64,000 bases of DNA, taken from Allocoprococcus sp004560705 (lineage in GTDB: Bacteria > Bacillota > Clostridia > Lachnospirales > Lachnospiraceae). This document shows, in pieces, positions 51,278 through 60,307 of this stretch. The notes beneath the pieces were generated by a model. The model had not been told where the DNA came from. It did not search any database and was given only the letters and a program-made list of their open reading frames with translations. How positions within the stretch are numbered: the stretch's first letter is position 1; each line of letters starts with the position of its first letter. The DNA lies in assembly GCF_052065755.1 (NCBI RefSeq), contig NZ_JBQHTK010000001.1:124001-188000 (forward strand), written 5' to 3'. The position numbers were made by a program, and so were the translations under genes.

Positions 51278-53458
51278 TCAGTTTCTCACCAGATAAATCT
51301 GTATCGCCTGGTACTCACTCATACTTGCCAGAACCGGAATTCCCGCATCCATCAGTGCCGCCCCGCTATAAAGCGCACCTGTAGTCTGATTCCTATACAT
51401 GGCATCTTCGTCCAGCCCCTGAAGTCTGACATAAGAAGCAGTCATATTTCCATGCATCTCAAGCATCACGATATTTAACAGGACTTCACTTCGATCCTCT
51501 GAGACAAACTCCCATGCTCCCGTCTCATCTTCAAAGGGATTGGTCAGGCGGAAATAGGTTCCGTTCTGAATCAGATCTGCATATCTATGATAATCCTGAA
51601 TCTGTCTGCGGATTTCTTCTTTTTCTTCACTGCCGAGTTTGCCCAGATCAAGCTCATATCCAAAGGTTCCGGCCATTGCCACAACGCCTCTTGTATTCAT
51701 CGGCATCGTTCTGCCTGTCTGATGGTTCGGAACTGCAGATACATGAGAACCCACCGCTGAAACCGGGAACCCGAATGAAGTTCCATATTGAATCCGAATC
51801 CGGTCTGCCGCATCGGTATTATCACTGCACCAGATCTGCGGTGTATAATATAACATCCCCGCATCAAACCTGCCGCCTCCTCCGCTGCATCCTTCAATCA
51901 GCATATCCGGATAGCGGTTCACAAGACGCTCCAGGAAATCATAAAGTCCAAGTATATAATCATAGAGGACTCTTCCCTGCTCACCTGCCGCTGCCGAGTA
52001 GACCTCTGCAATACTACGGTTGTAATCCCATTTTAGATATTCTATATTTCCCTGATCAAGTACCTCACAGATTTTATCATAGATATAATTTACCACGTCC
52101 CTACGTGAAAAATCAAGTACAAGCTGATTTCTGCTTCGAACAGGCTTTCTGCCTGGTATCGCAAAAGCCCAATCCGGATGCTCGCGGTACAGATCACTGT
52201 CTTCACTTATCATCTCCGGTTCCACCCAGATTCCGAATTTCAAGCCTTCTGCATTGACTTTCTGAATCAGTTCACTTAATGGCATTCCCAGTTTCTTTTC
52301 GTTGACATACCAATCTCCCAGACCACTGTTGTCATCGTTCCGTTTGCCAAACCATCCGTCATCCATGACCAGCATTTCGATTCCGGCTTCTTTGGCATGT
52401 CTGGCAAGCCGGCAGAGAGATTCGCCTGTAATATCAAAATAAGAGGCTTCCCAGCTGTTCAGAAGCACCGGCCGCACTTGATTCTTATATTTTCCCCTGC
52501 AAATATGTTTCCGGATACATGCGTGCTGATTCTGAGAAAGACGGTTCAGTCCCTGATCCGTATAAGTAAGGATTACTTCCGGTGCGAAGAAACTTTCACC
52601 CACGTCGAGCGGATAACAGAATGCTTCATCCTGAAGCCCCATCAGCATTCTCGTCTGATTATACTGATCTTTCTCAACTTCCGCCTTAAATTCACCACTG
52701 TAAACAAAGTTCATCGCATAGCAGCTTCCATGTGATTCGGTTGTCTCGTGTCCTGCAAGAATGACTACCGGACTGTACTGATGGCTGGATGCGCCTCTGC
52801 GGCTTCCGATCACTGTATTTGCATGCAGCACTTCGCTTCTCTGGAAATTTCGTTCCATCACATGGCGCCCATAGAAGCTGATTACATCATATCTTCCTCC
52901 TACAAAGTCAAGACAGGCAGACTGCACTTTTTCCAGATAAAGCTTATGTTTCCCCGCATTTTTGACTATGACACTTCTGGTAATGATATTCTCCTCCGGA
53001 AGAACACCATATAATAAAGTCACTTCCAATCCGTTTACCGGATCCACAAGATCAATTTCCAAAGTTTCGGCTTCCTTCTCCGAAGCATAGACTGCCGGGA
53101 GCCCCGGAAGACTGTATTTTCCATCTTTTATTTCATATCCACGAAACTTAAGATCACTTCCCGTGATTCCCGCGCCGTCACGGACAATCAATGCCGTACT
53201 CCGATAATCGCCCGTTCCTCTGCAGGGATACTCCTGCGGGAGCGCATCCATCGAATAGGTACGATCCTCACCCGCCTCATACGGATTTCCCGAAAAGCCT
53301 CTGTCAGCGCAAGTAATAAGGTAATCCATACATCCTTTTGCTTTCCTTCCATAATAAAGATGAAGAAGATATCCGTATGCATCTACCTGCATTTGGTATG
53401 TCGTTTCTTTTGTGTCTAATGTAAATATTCTTGTCTTCTCTTCAAAAATAATGCTCAT
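51278..53458 (-). CDS. aga: Alpha-galactosidase (GH36)
   Basis: A 726-residue GH36 enzyme that removes alpha-1,6-galactose from raffinose, stachyose and melibiose. The nucleophile is Asp478 (YLKWDYNRSIAE) and the acid/base is Asp546 (IWCSDNTDA). Also present are MLVMDDGWFGKR, the CSGGGGR loop with the substrate-contacting cysteine, and an N-terminal beta-supersandwich. There is no signal peptide, so it acts on sugars imported by MsmEFG. The start follows ATGGAGAGACAGC. Confidence 0.93.
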   Translation of the reverse strand: MSIIFEEKTRIFTLDTKETTYQMQVDAYGYLLHLYYGRKAKGCMDYLITCADRGFSGNPYEAGEDRTYSMDALPQEYPCRGTGDYRSTALIVRDGAGITGSDLKFRGYEIKDGKYSLPGLPAVYASEKEAETLEIDLVDPVNGLEVTLLYGVLPEENIITRSVIVKNAGKHKLYLEKVQSACLDFVGGRYDVISFYGRHVMERNFQRSEVLHANTVIGSRRGASSHQYSPVVILAGHETTESHGSCYAMNFVYSGEFKAEVEKDQYNQTRMLMGLQDEAFCYPLDVGESFFAPEVILTYTDQGLNRLSQNQHACIRKHICRGKYKNQVRPVLLNSWEASYFDITGESLCRLARHAKEAGIEMLVMDDGWFGKRNDDNSGLGDWYVNEKKLGMPLSELIQKVNAEGLKFGIWVEPEMISEDSDLYREHPDWAFAIPGRKPVRSRNQLVLDFSRRDVVNYIYDKICEVLDQGNIEYLKWDYNRSIAEVYSAAAGEQGRVLYDYILGLYDFLERLVNRYPDMLIEGCSGGGGRFDAGMLYYTPQIWCSDNTDAADRIRIQYGTSFGFPVSAVGSHVSAVPNHQTGRTMPMNTRGVVAMAGTFGYELDLGKLGSEEKEEIRRQIQDYHRYADLIQNGTYFRLTNPFEDETGAWEFVSEDRSEVLLNIVMLEMHGNMTASYVRLQGLDEDAMYRNQTTGALYSGAALMDAGIPVLASMSEYQAIQIYLVRN

Positions 53459-53504
53459 GCTGTCTCTCCATTTGTAATTGCCATATTTTTGTTGTTACAG
53501 CGCA

Positions 53505-53530
53505 AGGGCCAAAATTAATTTTGACCCTTA
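53505..53530 (-). terminator. Palindromic hairpin between msmG and aga
   Basis: AAGGGTCAAAATTAATTTTGGCCCTT is nearly fully self-complementary. It lacks a T-run, so it may act as an RNA end-protecting or attenuating stem between transporter and enzyme genes. Confidence 0.5.
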
Positions 53531-53560
53531 CTTTCACCTTATATTATATACATTTGATTC

Positions 53561-54403
53561 TTATTTTACAGCCCCATTTACTACACCATTTAGTATTTGT
53601 TTCTGACAGATCAGATAGAAAATCAGAATTGGCAGAAGTGCCAGCAAGTAGGACGCAAATGCCAGATTAAAATTGGTTCCGAACTGCGTCTGGAATGTCA
53701 TCTGTGCCAGTGGGAGGGTTGTCATACCGGAACCTGACATAATGACAAGCGGAGTCATAACGTCATTCCATGTTCCGAGTGCGGTCAGAACTGCAACAGT
53801 CGCATGCATTGGCTTCATGATCGGGAAAATGATTTTCCAATAAGTCTGCCATGTTGTCGCGCCGTCCACATAAGCGGCTTCTTCCAGTGCCATCGGAATA
53901 TTTACCAGATAGCCGGAATAAAGAAGTACGTTCATCGGCATATAGAATACCACATAAAGGATGATCACGCCAACCCAGTTCGCAAGCCCGAGACGCGCAG
54001 TCTGTTTTACCAGAGGCATCATCAGGATTGCGAAGGGTACGAACATACCGCTGACGATGTAGAGATATGCAAAATTATAAAATTTGCTGTGTCCTTTATT
54101 TCTACCAATCGCGTATCCGATGAGGGAGTGGATCACAATGGAGATCACAACCGTCAGTACAGTGATCAGGATACTGTTAAATAAAGAATGCCAGAAATCG
54201 GTGACTCTCATGGCTTCCGCGAAGTTGGAGAGACTCCAGCTCTTAGGAAGAGAAAGGATTCCGCTGATACTGTTCGTCATTTCTGACGGCTGTTTGAATG
54301 CGATCACAATTGTCATATAAAGCGGAAATGCAACTGTAATCAGCCCCAGGATCAGCAAAATCGTAACCGGCCAGTTTACTTTTTGATTTACTTTTTTCTT
54401 CAT
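53561..54403 (-). CDS. msmG: Sugar ABC transporter permease (MsmG type)
   Basis: A 280-residue MalG-like permease with six helices and the EAA loop (EEAAYVDGATTWQTYWKIIFP). It forms the oligosaccharide channel with MsmF. Its ATG overlaps the msmF stop; GGAGGAG is upstream. Confidence 0.92.
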   Translation of the reverse strand: MKKKVNQKVNWPVTILLILGLITVAFPLYMTIVIAFKQPSEMTNSISGILSLPKSWSLSNFAEAMRVTDFWHSLFNSILITVLTVVISIVIHSLIGYAIGRNKGHSKFYNFAYLYIVSGMFVPFAILMMPLVKQTARLGLANWVGVIILYVVFYMPMNVLLYSGYLVNIPMALEEAAYVDGATTWQTYWKIIFPIMKPMHATVAVLTALGTWNDVMTPLVIMSGSGMTTLPLAQMTFQTQFGTNFNLAFASYLLALLPILIFYLICQKQILNGVVNGAVK

Positions 54404-55281
54404 TATAACTGCTCCTCCTTCTTACCTAATACTCCAAGCTGGAATACGGAAATTCCAACGATTACTATAAAGAAGATTACCGCGTTGGCACTCTGAAATC
54501 CAAATTGTCCGCCGCCCATACCATTCTGGTAAATGAGGTAGGAGATGGATTCTGTACTCTGTGCAGGGCCGCCTTTCGTCAATGCCATGATCTGATCGAA
54601 CACCATCAGGAAGTTCTTCACACAGAGCACCATGTTGATAGTAAAGAACGGAAGGATCAGAGGGAAGGTCAGATTCTTGAATTTCTTCCATCCTGTCGCT
54701 CCGTCGATGGAACCGGCCTCGTATACATCCTCCGGCACTGTCTGCAGACCGGAAATATAAATAATCGTGTTCATCGCAATGGACTGCCATGCACATACAA
54801 TTACAACCGCAACCCATGCCAGCTTCTCATTGGACAGCATACTGGAACCAAGCGTTCCGCTTCCGATCATCTTGCCGAATGCCGGAAGAATATATGTAAA
54901 GAAATAGTTAAAGATGTAACCAACAACCAATGCACCAAGAATATTTGGTACAAAGTATGCACCGCGAAGTGCGCTTTTGAATTTGATCTTACTGTTCAGT
55001 CCCATTGCCAGCATAAGACTGATCACATTTACCACGATAGTTGCTGTAATTGCAAGCTTAAATGTAAACAGGTAAGAGTTTCCCACACGGGAATCCTGGA
55101 ACAGATCGATATAGTTACGAAGTCCGACCCAGTCGAAGCTTCCATATCCTTTAAAGTTTGTAAAACTGTAAATAACACCCTGAATCAACGGTAAAGTATT
55201 AAAACAGAAGAATAATAACATGATCGGGATTGTGATTGCGAGAAACGTACGTTTCCGTCCTGTCATTCCTTTTTTATCCAT
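54403..55281 (-). CDS. msmF: Sugar ABC transporter permease (MsmF type)
   Basis: A 292-residue MalF-like permease (FLAITIPIMLLFFCFNTLPLIQGVIYSF at the N-terminus; EAA loop YEAGSIDGATGWKKFKNLTFP). Pairs with MsmG. The operon has no ATPase gene, so a shared MsmK/UgpC-type ATPase elsewhere must power it, as is common in Firmicutes. Confidence 0.92.
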   Translation of the reverse strand: MDKKGMTGRKRTFLAITIPIMLLFFCFNTLPLIQGVIYSFTNFKGYGSFDWVGLRNYIDLFQDSRVGNSYLFTFKLAITATIVVNVISLMLAMGLNSKIKFKSALRGAYFVPNILGALVVGYIFNYFFTYILPAFGKMIGSGTLGSSMLSNEKLAWVAVVIVCAWQSIAMNTIIYISGLQTVPEDVYEAGSIDGATGWKKFKNLTFPLILPFFTINMVLCVKNFLMVFDQIMALTKGGPAQSTESISYLIYQNGMGGGQFGFQSANAVIFFIVIVGISVFQLGVLGKKEEQL

Positions 55282-55299
55282 ATTCCGGTTCCCCCTTTT

Positions 55300-56589
55300 C
55301 TAGTTTTCGTCCGGATGTTCCGCTTCATATGCTTCAACTTTCCGGATAATATCTCTGTTGTAACGTACCCAGTCTTTGTCAAATTTTGCAAGGAATGCAT
55401 CCACATCCTGCTTCATAAGGAAAGTCTGGATCTGCGCATCCACAGACATTTCTGCAGGATAGTAATGATCCTGGTAATCAGCCATTCTTCCGTCAGCAAT
55501 ATAGGATTTCATACCATCCAGCATAGATGGAAGTTCGAAATCACCTTCTTTACAAGGTACCGCATTCTGGTTATCAAGATATTCCTGAATGCTTTCATCT
55601 TCCAGAAGGAATCTTAAAACTTCATAAGCTGCTTCTTTATTTTCACAGTCTTCCATCACACAGAACTGAAGGTCGATACCTGAATTCAGCACATTGTCTT
55701 CTTCATTGTCATTTACCGGGAATACGAAAGAATCGATATCCATATCCGGGTTTACAGATTTGATCTGCGGAACCGCATAGCTTCCGATGGTGTACATCGC
55801 TGATTCTCCATTTGCAAAGGCAGTACATGCTCCATTGTAATCATATGCAAACGGATCGTCCGGTCCATATGGCAGAAGCTGAAGCATCTTTTCAGCTACT
55901 TCCCGGTATTCTTCGGTAAATGTAGTTGCCCCTTTATTGACCTGTCTGCACACATCTGCATCTACAAGTCCTACTGCCATCGCATTCCACGGTGCCAGTG
56001 TTGTCCAGGTGTCTTTGAATCCGAAATAAAGCGGAAGGATACCTTCAGACTGGATTTCATTACAAAGTGCGATAAATTCATCCCAGGTCTCAGGAATTTC
56101 CCATCCATGTTCCTCAAACATTTCTCTGTTATACAGGATTCCGGCAGCATTTGCCACATACGGCACCGCGTAAATTCCTTCCTCCGGCACATACTCAAGT
56201 GCTTTGTCAATATCCTTATATGCCTGTTTGATATCGTCAAGCCCGTCAAAATCGGAAATATCCATCAGCATATCAGAATCGACAAATGAAGAAAAATTCA
56301 CATCTCCTCCGATTCCGATAATATCCGGATTGTCTTCTCTTATAAATCTTGTCTTTAAAATTGTCATTGCATCACTTGGAGACTCAATGGTAAGATGAAT
56401 ATCATCATGCGTTTCATTAAATCTTTGCTCAATCGCTTCAAACGCATCGACTGCTTCCGGCTTGTACTGCACCAGATTGATTTCAATCTTTCCGCTGTTC
56501 TCTTTGTTTCCGCAGGCTGTCAGCATCATCGCCGCAACCATGGTCACACTTAAACCTACGCTAACTAATGCTTTTCCTTTTCTTCGCAT
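55300..56589 (-). CDS. msmE: Sugar-binding lipoprotein (MsmE type)
   Basis: A 429-residue family 1 extracellular binding protein. The signal peptide ends in the lipobox MLTACGNKE. The fold is shown by INLVQYKPEAVDAFEAIEQRFNETH, YAVPYVANAAGILYNREMFEEHGWEIPETWDEF and the aromatic sugar-binding stretch GFKDTWTTLAPWN. It probably binds raffinose-family or melibiose sugars, given the GH36 gene in the operon. GAGAGGAG is upstream of the ATG. First gene of msmEFG-aga-GH13. Confidence 0.9.
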   Translation of the reverse strand: MRRKGKALVSVGLSVTMVAAMMLTACGNKENSGKIEINLVQYKPEAVDAFEAIEQRFNETHDDIHLTIESPSDAMTILKTRFIREDNPDIIGIGGDVNFSSFVDSDMLMDISDFDGLDDIKQAYKDIDKALEYVPEEGIYAVPYVANAAGILYNREMFEEHGWEIPETWDEFIALCNEIQSEGILPLYFGFKDTWTTLAPWNAMAVGLVDADVCRQVNKGATTFTEEYREVAEKMLQLLPYGPDDPFAYDYNGACTAFANGESAMYTIGSYAVPQIKSVNPDMDIDSFVFPVNDNEEDNVLNSGIDLQFCVMEDCENKEAAYEVLRFLLEDESIQEYLDNQNAVPCKEGDFELPSMLDGMKSYIADGRMADYQDHYYPAEMSVDAQIQTFLMKQDVDAFLAKFDKDWVRYNRDIIRKVEAYEAEHPDEN

Positions 56590-56643
56590 CTCTCATTTTG
56601 CTCCTCTCTCTCATAACATCCGCGCGCTGTTGTTTGTAATGCT

Positions 56644-56751
56644 ATTATAACTTATCAAAATGCTGTCATAAATAGCCTTGTTTTTGAATTTTTATACCAA
56701 AATAATGCCTTTATGTGATATAATTAAATTCATCTAGCATTTTGGTATAAA
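56644..56751. promoter_or_regulatory. Divergent control region of the alpha-galactoside operon
   Basis: TTTATACCAAAAT (56691-56703) and its exact inverted copy ATTTTGGTATAAA (56739-56751) flank a TATAAT box (56719-56724) facing the AraC gene. On the other side TATAAT (56649-56644, minus) faces msmE. A third partial copy, TTATCAAAATGCT, is at 56652-56664. These are likely sites for the AraC regulator. Confidence 0.7.
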
Positions 56752-56795
56752 GTGCGGAGAAATCCGTGCATCATATAATTAAGGGGGATTATCCT

Positions 56796-57671
56796 ATGAG
56801 TGATTTACTTTTTTCTGTCTTTCCAAATGAAAATTTTGTTGATCTCGGACTCTATCAGTACGGCTGGGAACAGTGTACTCCATCCCATTCTTTTGGTCCT
56901 GCCGCAAGAAATCATTTTCTCTTTCACTACGTCATTTCCGGAACAGGACTTCTTTTGGCAGACAATTCAAAAGGGGTGACTCAGACTTATCCAATTAAAA
57001 GCGGACAGGGTTTCATGTTGTTTCCCGGCCAGATTTCCACTTATGTTGCTGACAAAGAACTCCCCTGGGAATATACCTGGCTGGAATTTGACGGGCTCAA
57101 AGTTCATGAAATGGTAGAAATTGCCGGGCTTACCCGTGACGCTCCAATCTATCATGCCAAGTCCAAAGAACTGCGGCAGAATATGATGGCGGAAATGCTG
57201 TATATTGCGCAGAACTCAGACAAATCTCCGTTTCATCTGATTGGACATCTGTATTTGTTTCTGGACTATTTTACCCGTTCTACTGCCACGATGAGACTGA
57301 AGCAGGATGGACGCCTGCGGGATTTTTATGTAAAAGAGGCACTCTCTTTTATTGAACAGAATTTCCAGAATGATATCTCTGTAGAAGATATCGCAGGATT
57401 CTGCGGTCTGAACCGGAGTTATTTCGGTAAAATTTTCCGTGACACGATCGGGAAATCGCCTCAGGAATTTCTGATGAGTTACCGGATGCAGAAGGCAACC
57501 GAGCTTTTGAAGCTGACGCAGCTTAATATCAATGATATCGGAAATGTGGTCGGGTATCCGAATCAGCTGCATTTTTCACGCGCATTTAAAAATATTTACG
57601 GAATCTCGCCAAGACAGTGGCGGAATGAAAACCGGATCGGTCCTCCGGGAAGTGGAACCATAGAGACCTAA
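56796..57671 (+). CDS. msmR: AraC-family regulator of the alpha-galactoside operon (MsmR type)
   Basis: A 291-residue activator: N-terminal AraC cupin domain (about 15-150, with FHYVISGTGLLLADN and GQGFMLFPGQISTYVAD) and C-terminal double helix-turn-helix (195-285: ISVEDIAGFCGLNRSYFGKIFRDTIGKSPQEFL, then SPRQWRNEN). It is divergent from msmEFG-aga, across inverted repeats, as in MsmR/RafR systems. The ATG at 56796 is preferred because AAGGGGG lies upstream. Confidence 0.88.
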   Translation: MSDLLFSVFPNENFVDLGLYQYGWEQCTPSHSFGPAARNHFLFHYVISGTGLLLADNSKGVTQTYPIKSGQGFMLFPGQISTYVADKELPWEYTWLEFDGLKVHEMVEIAGLTRDAPIYHAKSKELRQNMMAEMLYIAQNSDKSPFHLIGHLYLFLDYFTRSTATMRLKQDGRLRDFYVKEALSFIEQNFQNDISVEDIAGFCGLNRSYFGKIFRDTIGKSPQEFLMSYRMQKATELLKLTQLNINDIGNVVGYPNQLHFSRAFKNIYGISPRQWRNENRIGPPGSGTIET

Positions 57672-57688
57672 TATGATACAATGGTCCC

Positions 57689-57730
57689 AAAAAGAAGAGA
57701 CGCAGCACCTAAAAGCTACGTCTCTTCTTT
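57689..57730. terminator. Bidirectional terminator between msmR and the peptidase gene
   Basis: AAAGAAGAGACG pairs exactly with CGTCTCTTCTTT (57691-57702/57719-57730), flanked by A- and T-rich tracts. It overlaps the last codons of the M20 gene. Confidence 0.8.
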
Positions 57731-58888
57731 AAGTTGTACAATCAATTGTCTAAGAACCTGTTCGCATCGCTCAATATCCGCGATTTCTACGAATTCATCA
57801 GGTTTGTGTGCATACTTCAGATTTCCGGGACCATAGGACAGACAGTTTCTATTCCCAAGTTTTCCGGCTATGACAGCAGTATCTGTATATCCGGGAAATG
57901 GTCTTACAGACGGCTTTTCTCCCGTAACTTCCTGCACTGCCTTCTTCAGTTCCTTCAAAAACCCGGATTCATCATTTTTCTCTATGTATGGACGATTTCC
58001 GGTAATCCGGTATTCAAATTTTACTCCGGGCACAGCATTTTGGGCATATGCAATCGCCCGATCTGTAATTTCCAGAACTTTGGTATCTGTCGTAGGCGGT
58101 GTCAGTCGGCAATCCACCCACAATTTACACTCATCCGGCACTACATAAGGCTGATATCCTCCCTGGATCTGTCCGAAGGTCACTGTTGTCCTTCCCAGTT
58201 CTTCATGAACCGGAAGCTGTGCAAAAGAATTTCTCATGTCGCTGATGCATTCCGCCATCGCGGCAATCGCATCCGCTCCTTGTTCCGGCTTACTGGCATG
58301 TGCCGTGATACCATGCGCACTCAGTTCCAACCAGAATCTTCCTTTGTGTGACATCTGAATCTGTCCGTCCGTTGGCTCCAGATCCATCACCCAGTCCTCT
58401 TTTCTGACCTGATTCCATCTGACGACGCATTCTACACCGTTCATATCGCCTTCTTCATCTACCGTGCAGATCAGGCGGAGCGGCCGTTTAAGCCTGCATT
58501 CACCTGATTCGCACCTTCTGGCTGTTTCTTTAAAAACCGAAAGAGCACAGGCCAGTCCCGATTTCATATCACAGGAACCGCGTCCATAAATCCGTTCCCC
58601 TTCTGTATCTGCTCCAAATGGATCTCTGGTCCACTCTTTCCCGACCACTACGGTATCCATATGACAGATCAGAACCAGCGCAGGCGCTTCTTTATCGAAT
58701 TGATATGAGGTAATCTCTGCGATAAGATTCCTTCGTCCATCAAACACTTCATTTTCCGTAATCCTGATTCCCGGAACTGATAAATACTCTTTGATAAATT
58801 CTTCTACATTCTTCTCACCGACACCAGGGTTCGTACTCTCGATCCGAACCAGTTTTCTGGTGAGATTTAAAGCTTCGCCCGTAATCAC
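57716..58888 (-). CDS. M20-family metallopeptidase (ArgE/DapE/CPG2 type)
   Basis: A 390-residue zinc amidohydrolase. Metal and catalytic residues are visible: HMDTV (His and catalytic Asp), GRGSCDMKSGLA (bridging Asp), TVDEEGDMNG (catalytic and ligand Glu), DLEPTDG (Asp ligand) and the C-terminal His in LKYAHKPDEFV. The dimerisation lid holds GITAHASKPEQGADA. It probably hydrolyses an N-acyl amino acid or dipeptide. The GTG start lies two bases after the ridA stop, suggesting coupling with ridA; a small-molecule amine or imine product is plausible. Confidence 0.88.
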   Translation of the reverse strand: MITGEALNLTRKLVRIESTNPGVGEKNVEEFIKEYLSVPGIRITENEVFDGRRNLIAEITSYQFDKEAPALVLICHMDTVVVGKEWTRDPFGADTEGERIYGRGSCDMKSGLACALSVFKETARRCESGECRLKRPLRLICTVDEEGDMNGVECVVRWNQVRKEDWVMDLEPTDGQIQMSHKGRFWLELSAHGITAHASKPEQGADAIAAMAECISDMRNSFAQLPVHEELGRTTVTFGQIQGGYQPYVVPDECKLWVDCRLTPPTTDTKVLEITDRAIAYAQNAVPGVKFEYRITGNRPYIEKNDESGFLKELKKAVQEVTGEKPSVRPFPGYTDTAVIAGKLGNRNCLSYGPGNLKYAHKPDEFVEIADIERCEQVLRQLIVQLKEET

Positions 58889-58890
58889 TT

Positions 58891-59277
58891 TTATTCTGCT
58901 TTCAGAGCAACTACTTCGATTTCTACAAGTGCAGCCTTCGGAAGAGCAGCTACCTGAAATGCGGATCTTGCAGGATAGTTTCCTTCATTGAAAAATTCTG
59001 CATATACGCCGTTCATTTTCGCAAAATCGGCAATATCATTCAAATATACCGTTGTCTTTACAACGTCATCCATGGTGCATCCTGCAGACTCGAGAATTGC
59101 TTTTACATTTTCCAGAGACTGTCTGGTCTGCCCTTCGATATCCGTTGCTGCAATATCTCCTTTTCCCGGGCAGATTGGAAGCTGGCCTGAAAGAAAAAGA
59201 AGGTTTCCTGTATTGATTCCCTGAGAATATGGTCCGATTGCAAGCGGTGCCTTGTTTGTGTTTAAAATAGTTTTCAT
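58891..59277 (-). CDS. ridA: RidA-family reactive-imine deaminase
   Basis: A 128-residue YjgF/RidA protein. It has the family features NTNKAPLAIGPYSQGI, GNLLFLSGQLP, TRQSLENVKAILESAG and the catalytic arginine in PARSAFQVAALPKAALVEIE. It hydrolyses 2-aminoacrylate-type imines made by PLP enzymes. AGGAGG is upstream of the ATG. It forms an operon with the M20 peptidase and faces a YheO-like regulator. Confidence 0.94.
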   Translation of the reverse strand: MKTILNTNKAPLAIGPYSQGINTGNLLFLSGQLPICPGKGDIAATDIEGQTRQSLENVKAILESAGCTMDDVVKTTVYLNDIADFAKMNGVYAEFFNEGNYPARSAFQVAALPKAALVEIEVVALKAE

Positions 59278-59467
59278 TGCTTAATTCCTCCTGTTTATGC
59301 GCCTTTCATTCGGCTAATTTATTATTATAAGAATAATTTATCACTATATTTATTTAATGTCAACTTTTTCTTATTTTCACAATAGTTTTTTTCAGCATTG
59401 AAAAATAATGATTTGCATGCGATAATACTTTTAAGATATTTTATATCAAAGCGAGGGAATTTTATTT

Positions 59468-60169
59468 ATGACATCAAGTATTTTAGAACCATACAAGATA
59501 CTGGTTGAATTTCTCGGTCAGGCCCTTGGATCAGATTATGAAGTAGTTCTTCAGGACCTTTCCAGTGAAAGCAAATCGATCATTGCAATTGCTAACGGAC
59601 ACATCAGCGGGCGCTCCGTAGGCAGTCCACTTACCAATGCCGCACTTCAAATGCTCTCTTCCAGGCTCTATGAATCCAGAGATTATCTGGCTAATTATAA
59701 AGGCATTGCCGAAAACGGACATATTCTACGCTCTTCTACCATGTTCATTAAAGATGAATCTGGTATTCCGATTGGAATGTTATGCATTAATTTTGATGAC
59801 AGCCGATATAACGACCTTCACGAAAAGCTTCTTTCCGTGATTCATCCGGCCTCCTTCCGTGGAAATACACCTGTTTTCCAGAAAACCTTATCCGTATCTC
59901 AGACAGAGGCACCGGAAGAATCCGTTCAGATCACGGAAAGCTTCCCGATGGACATCAATTCTTTGATGCAGAAAATATTCGAAGATTGTACAGCTGCGCT
60001 TACAACGCCTGTAGACCGATTGAATCAGCTCGAAAGGAAAGAAATTGTCAGCAAATTAAATGAACAAGGCCTTTTCAAACTCAAAGGAGCGATTTCCTTT
60101 GTCGCGAAAAAGTTCTCCTGTTCAACAGCAACCGTTTACCGGTATCTCAGTGAGATTACGGCGCAATAA
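59468..60169 (+). CDS. YheO/DauR-type transcriptional regulator
   Basis: A 233-residue regulator: YheO-like PAS-related domain (about 1-115: EPYKILVEFLGQALGSDYEVVLQDL, RSSTMFIKDESGIPIGMLCINFD) and C-terminal helix-turn-helix (170-230: LERKEIVSKLNEQGLFKLKGAISFVAKKFSCSTATVYRYL is the region). The same family includes DauR, which controls D-amino-acid use, and it is often next to ridA. It probably controls the divergent ridA-peptidase operon, sensing an amino-acid-like ligand. Confidence 0.87.
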   Translation: MTSSILEPYKILVEFLGQALGSDYEVVLQDLSSESKSIIAIANGHISGRSVGSPLTNAALQMLSSRLYESRDYLANYKGIAENGHILRSSTMFIKDESGIPIGMLCINFDDSRYNDLHEKLLSVIHPASFRGNTPVFQKTLSVSQTEAPEESVQITESFPMDINSLMQKIFEDCTAALTTPVDRLNQLERKEIVSKLNEQGLFKLKGAISFVAKKFSCSTATVYRYLSEITAQ

Positions 60170-60181
60170 TAGAATTAAATA

Positions 60182-60276
60182 GTAACAGTTCAGCCATGAG
60201 CAAGAGCCTTAGTTGCTTCAGCAGTCGGGTCGAGCTTCATGGCCGAACTGGTACCTCCTAACACTGCCTATGTTAC
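60182..60276. repeat. Structured inverted repeat between convergent genes
   Basis: AGTTCRGCCATGA...GC (60187-60201) pairs with GC...TCATGGCYGAACT (60234-60249), and GTAACA (60182-60187) with TGTTAC (60271-60276) outside. No T-run follows. It may be an RNA structure or repeat element. Confidence 0.5.
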
Positions 60277-60307
60277 ATATTACGCAGCATCACAATCAAT
60301 ACCTTAC

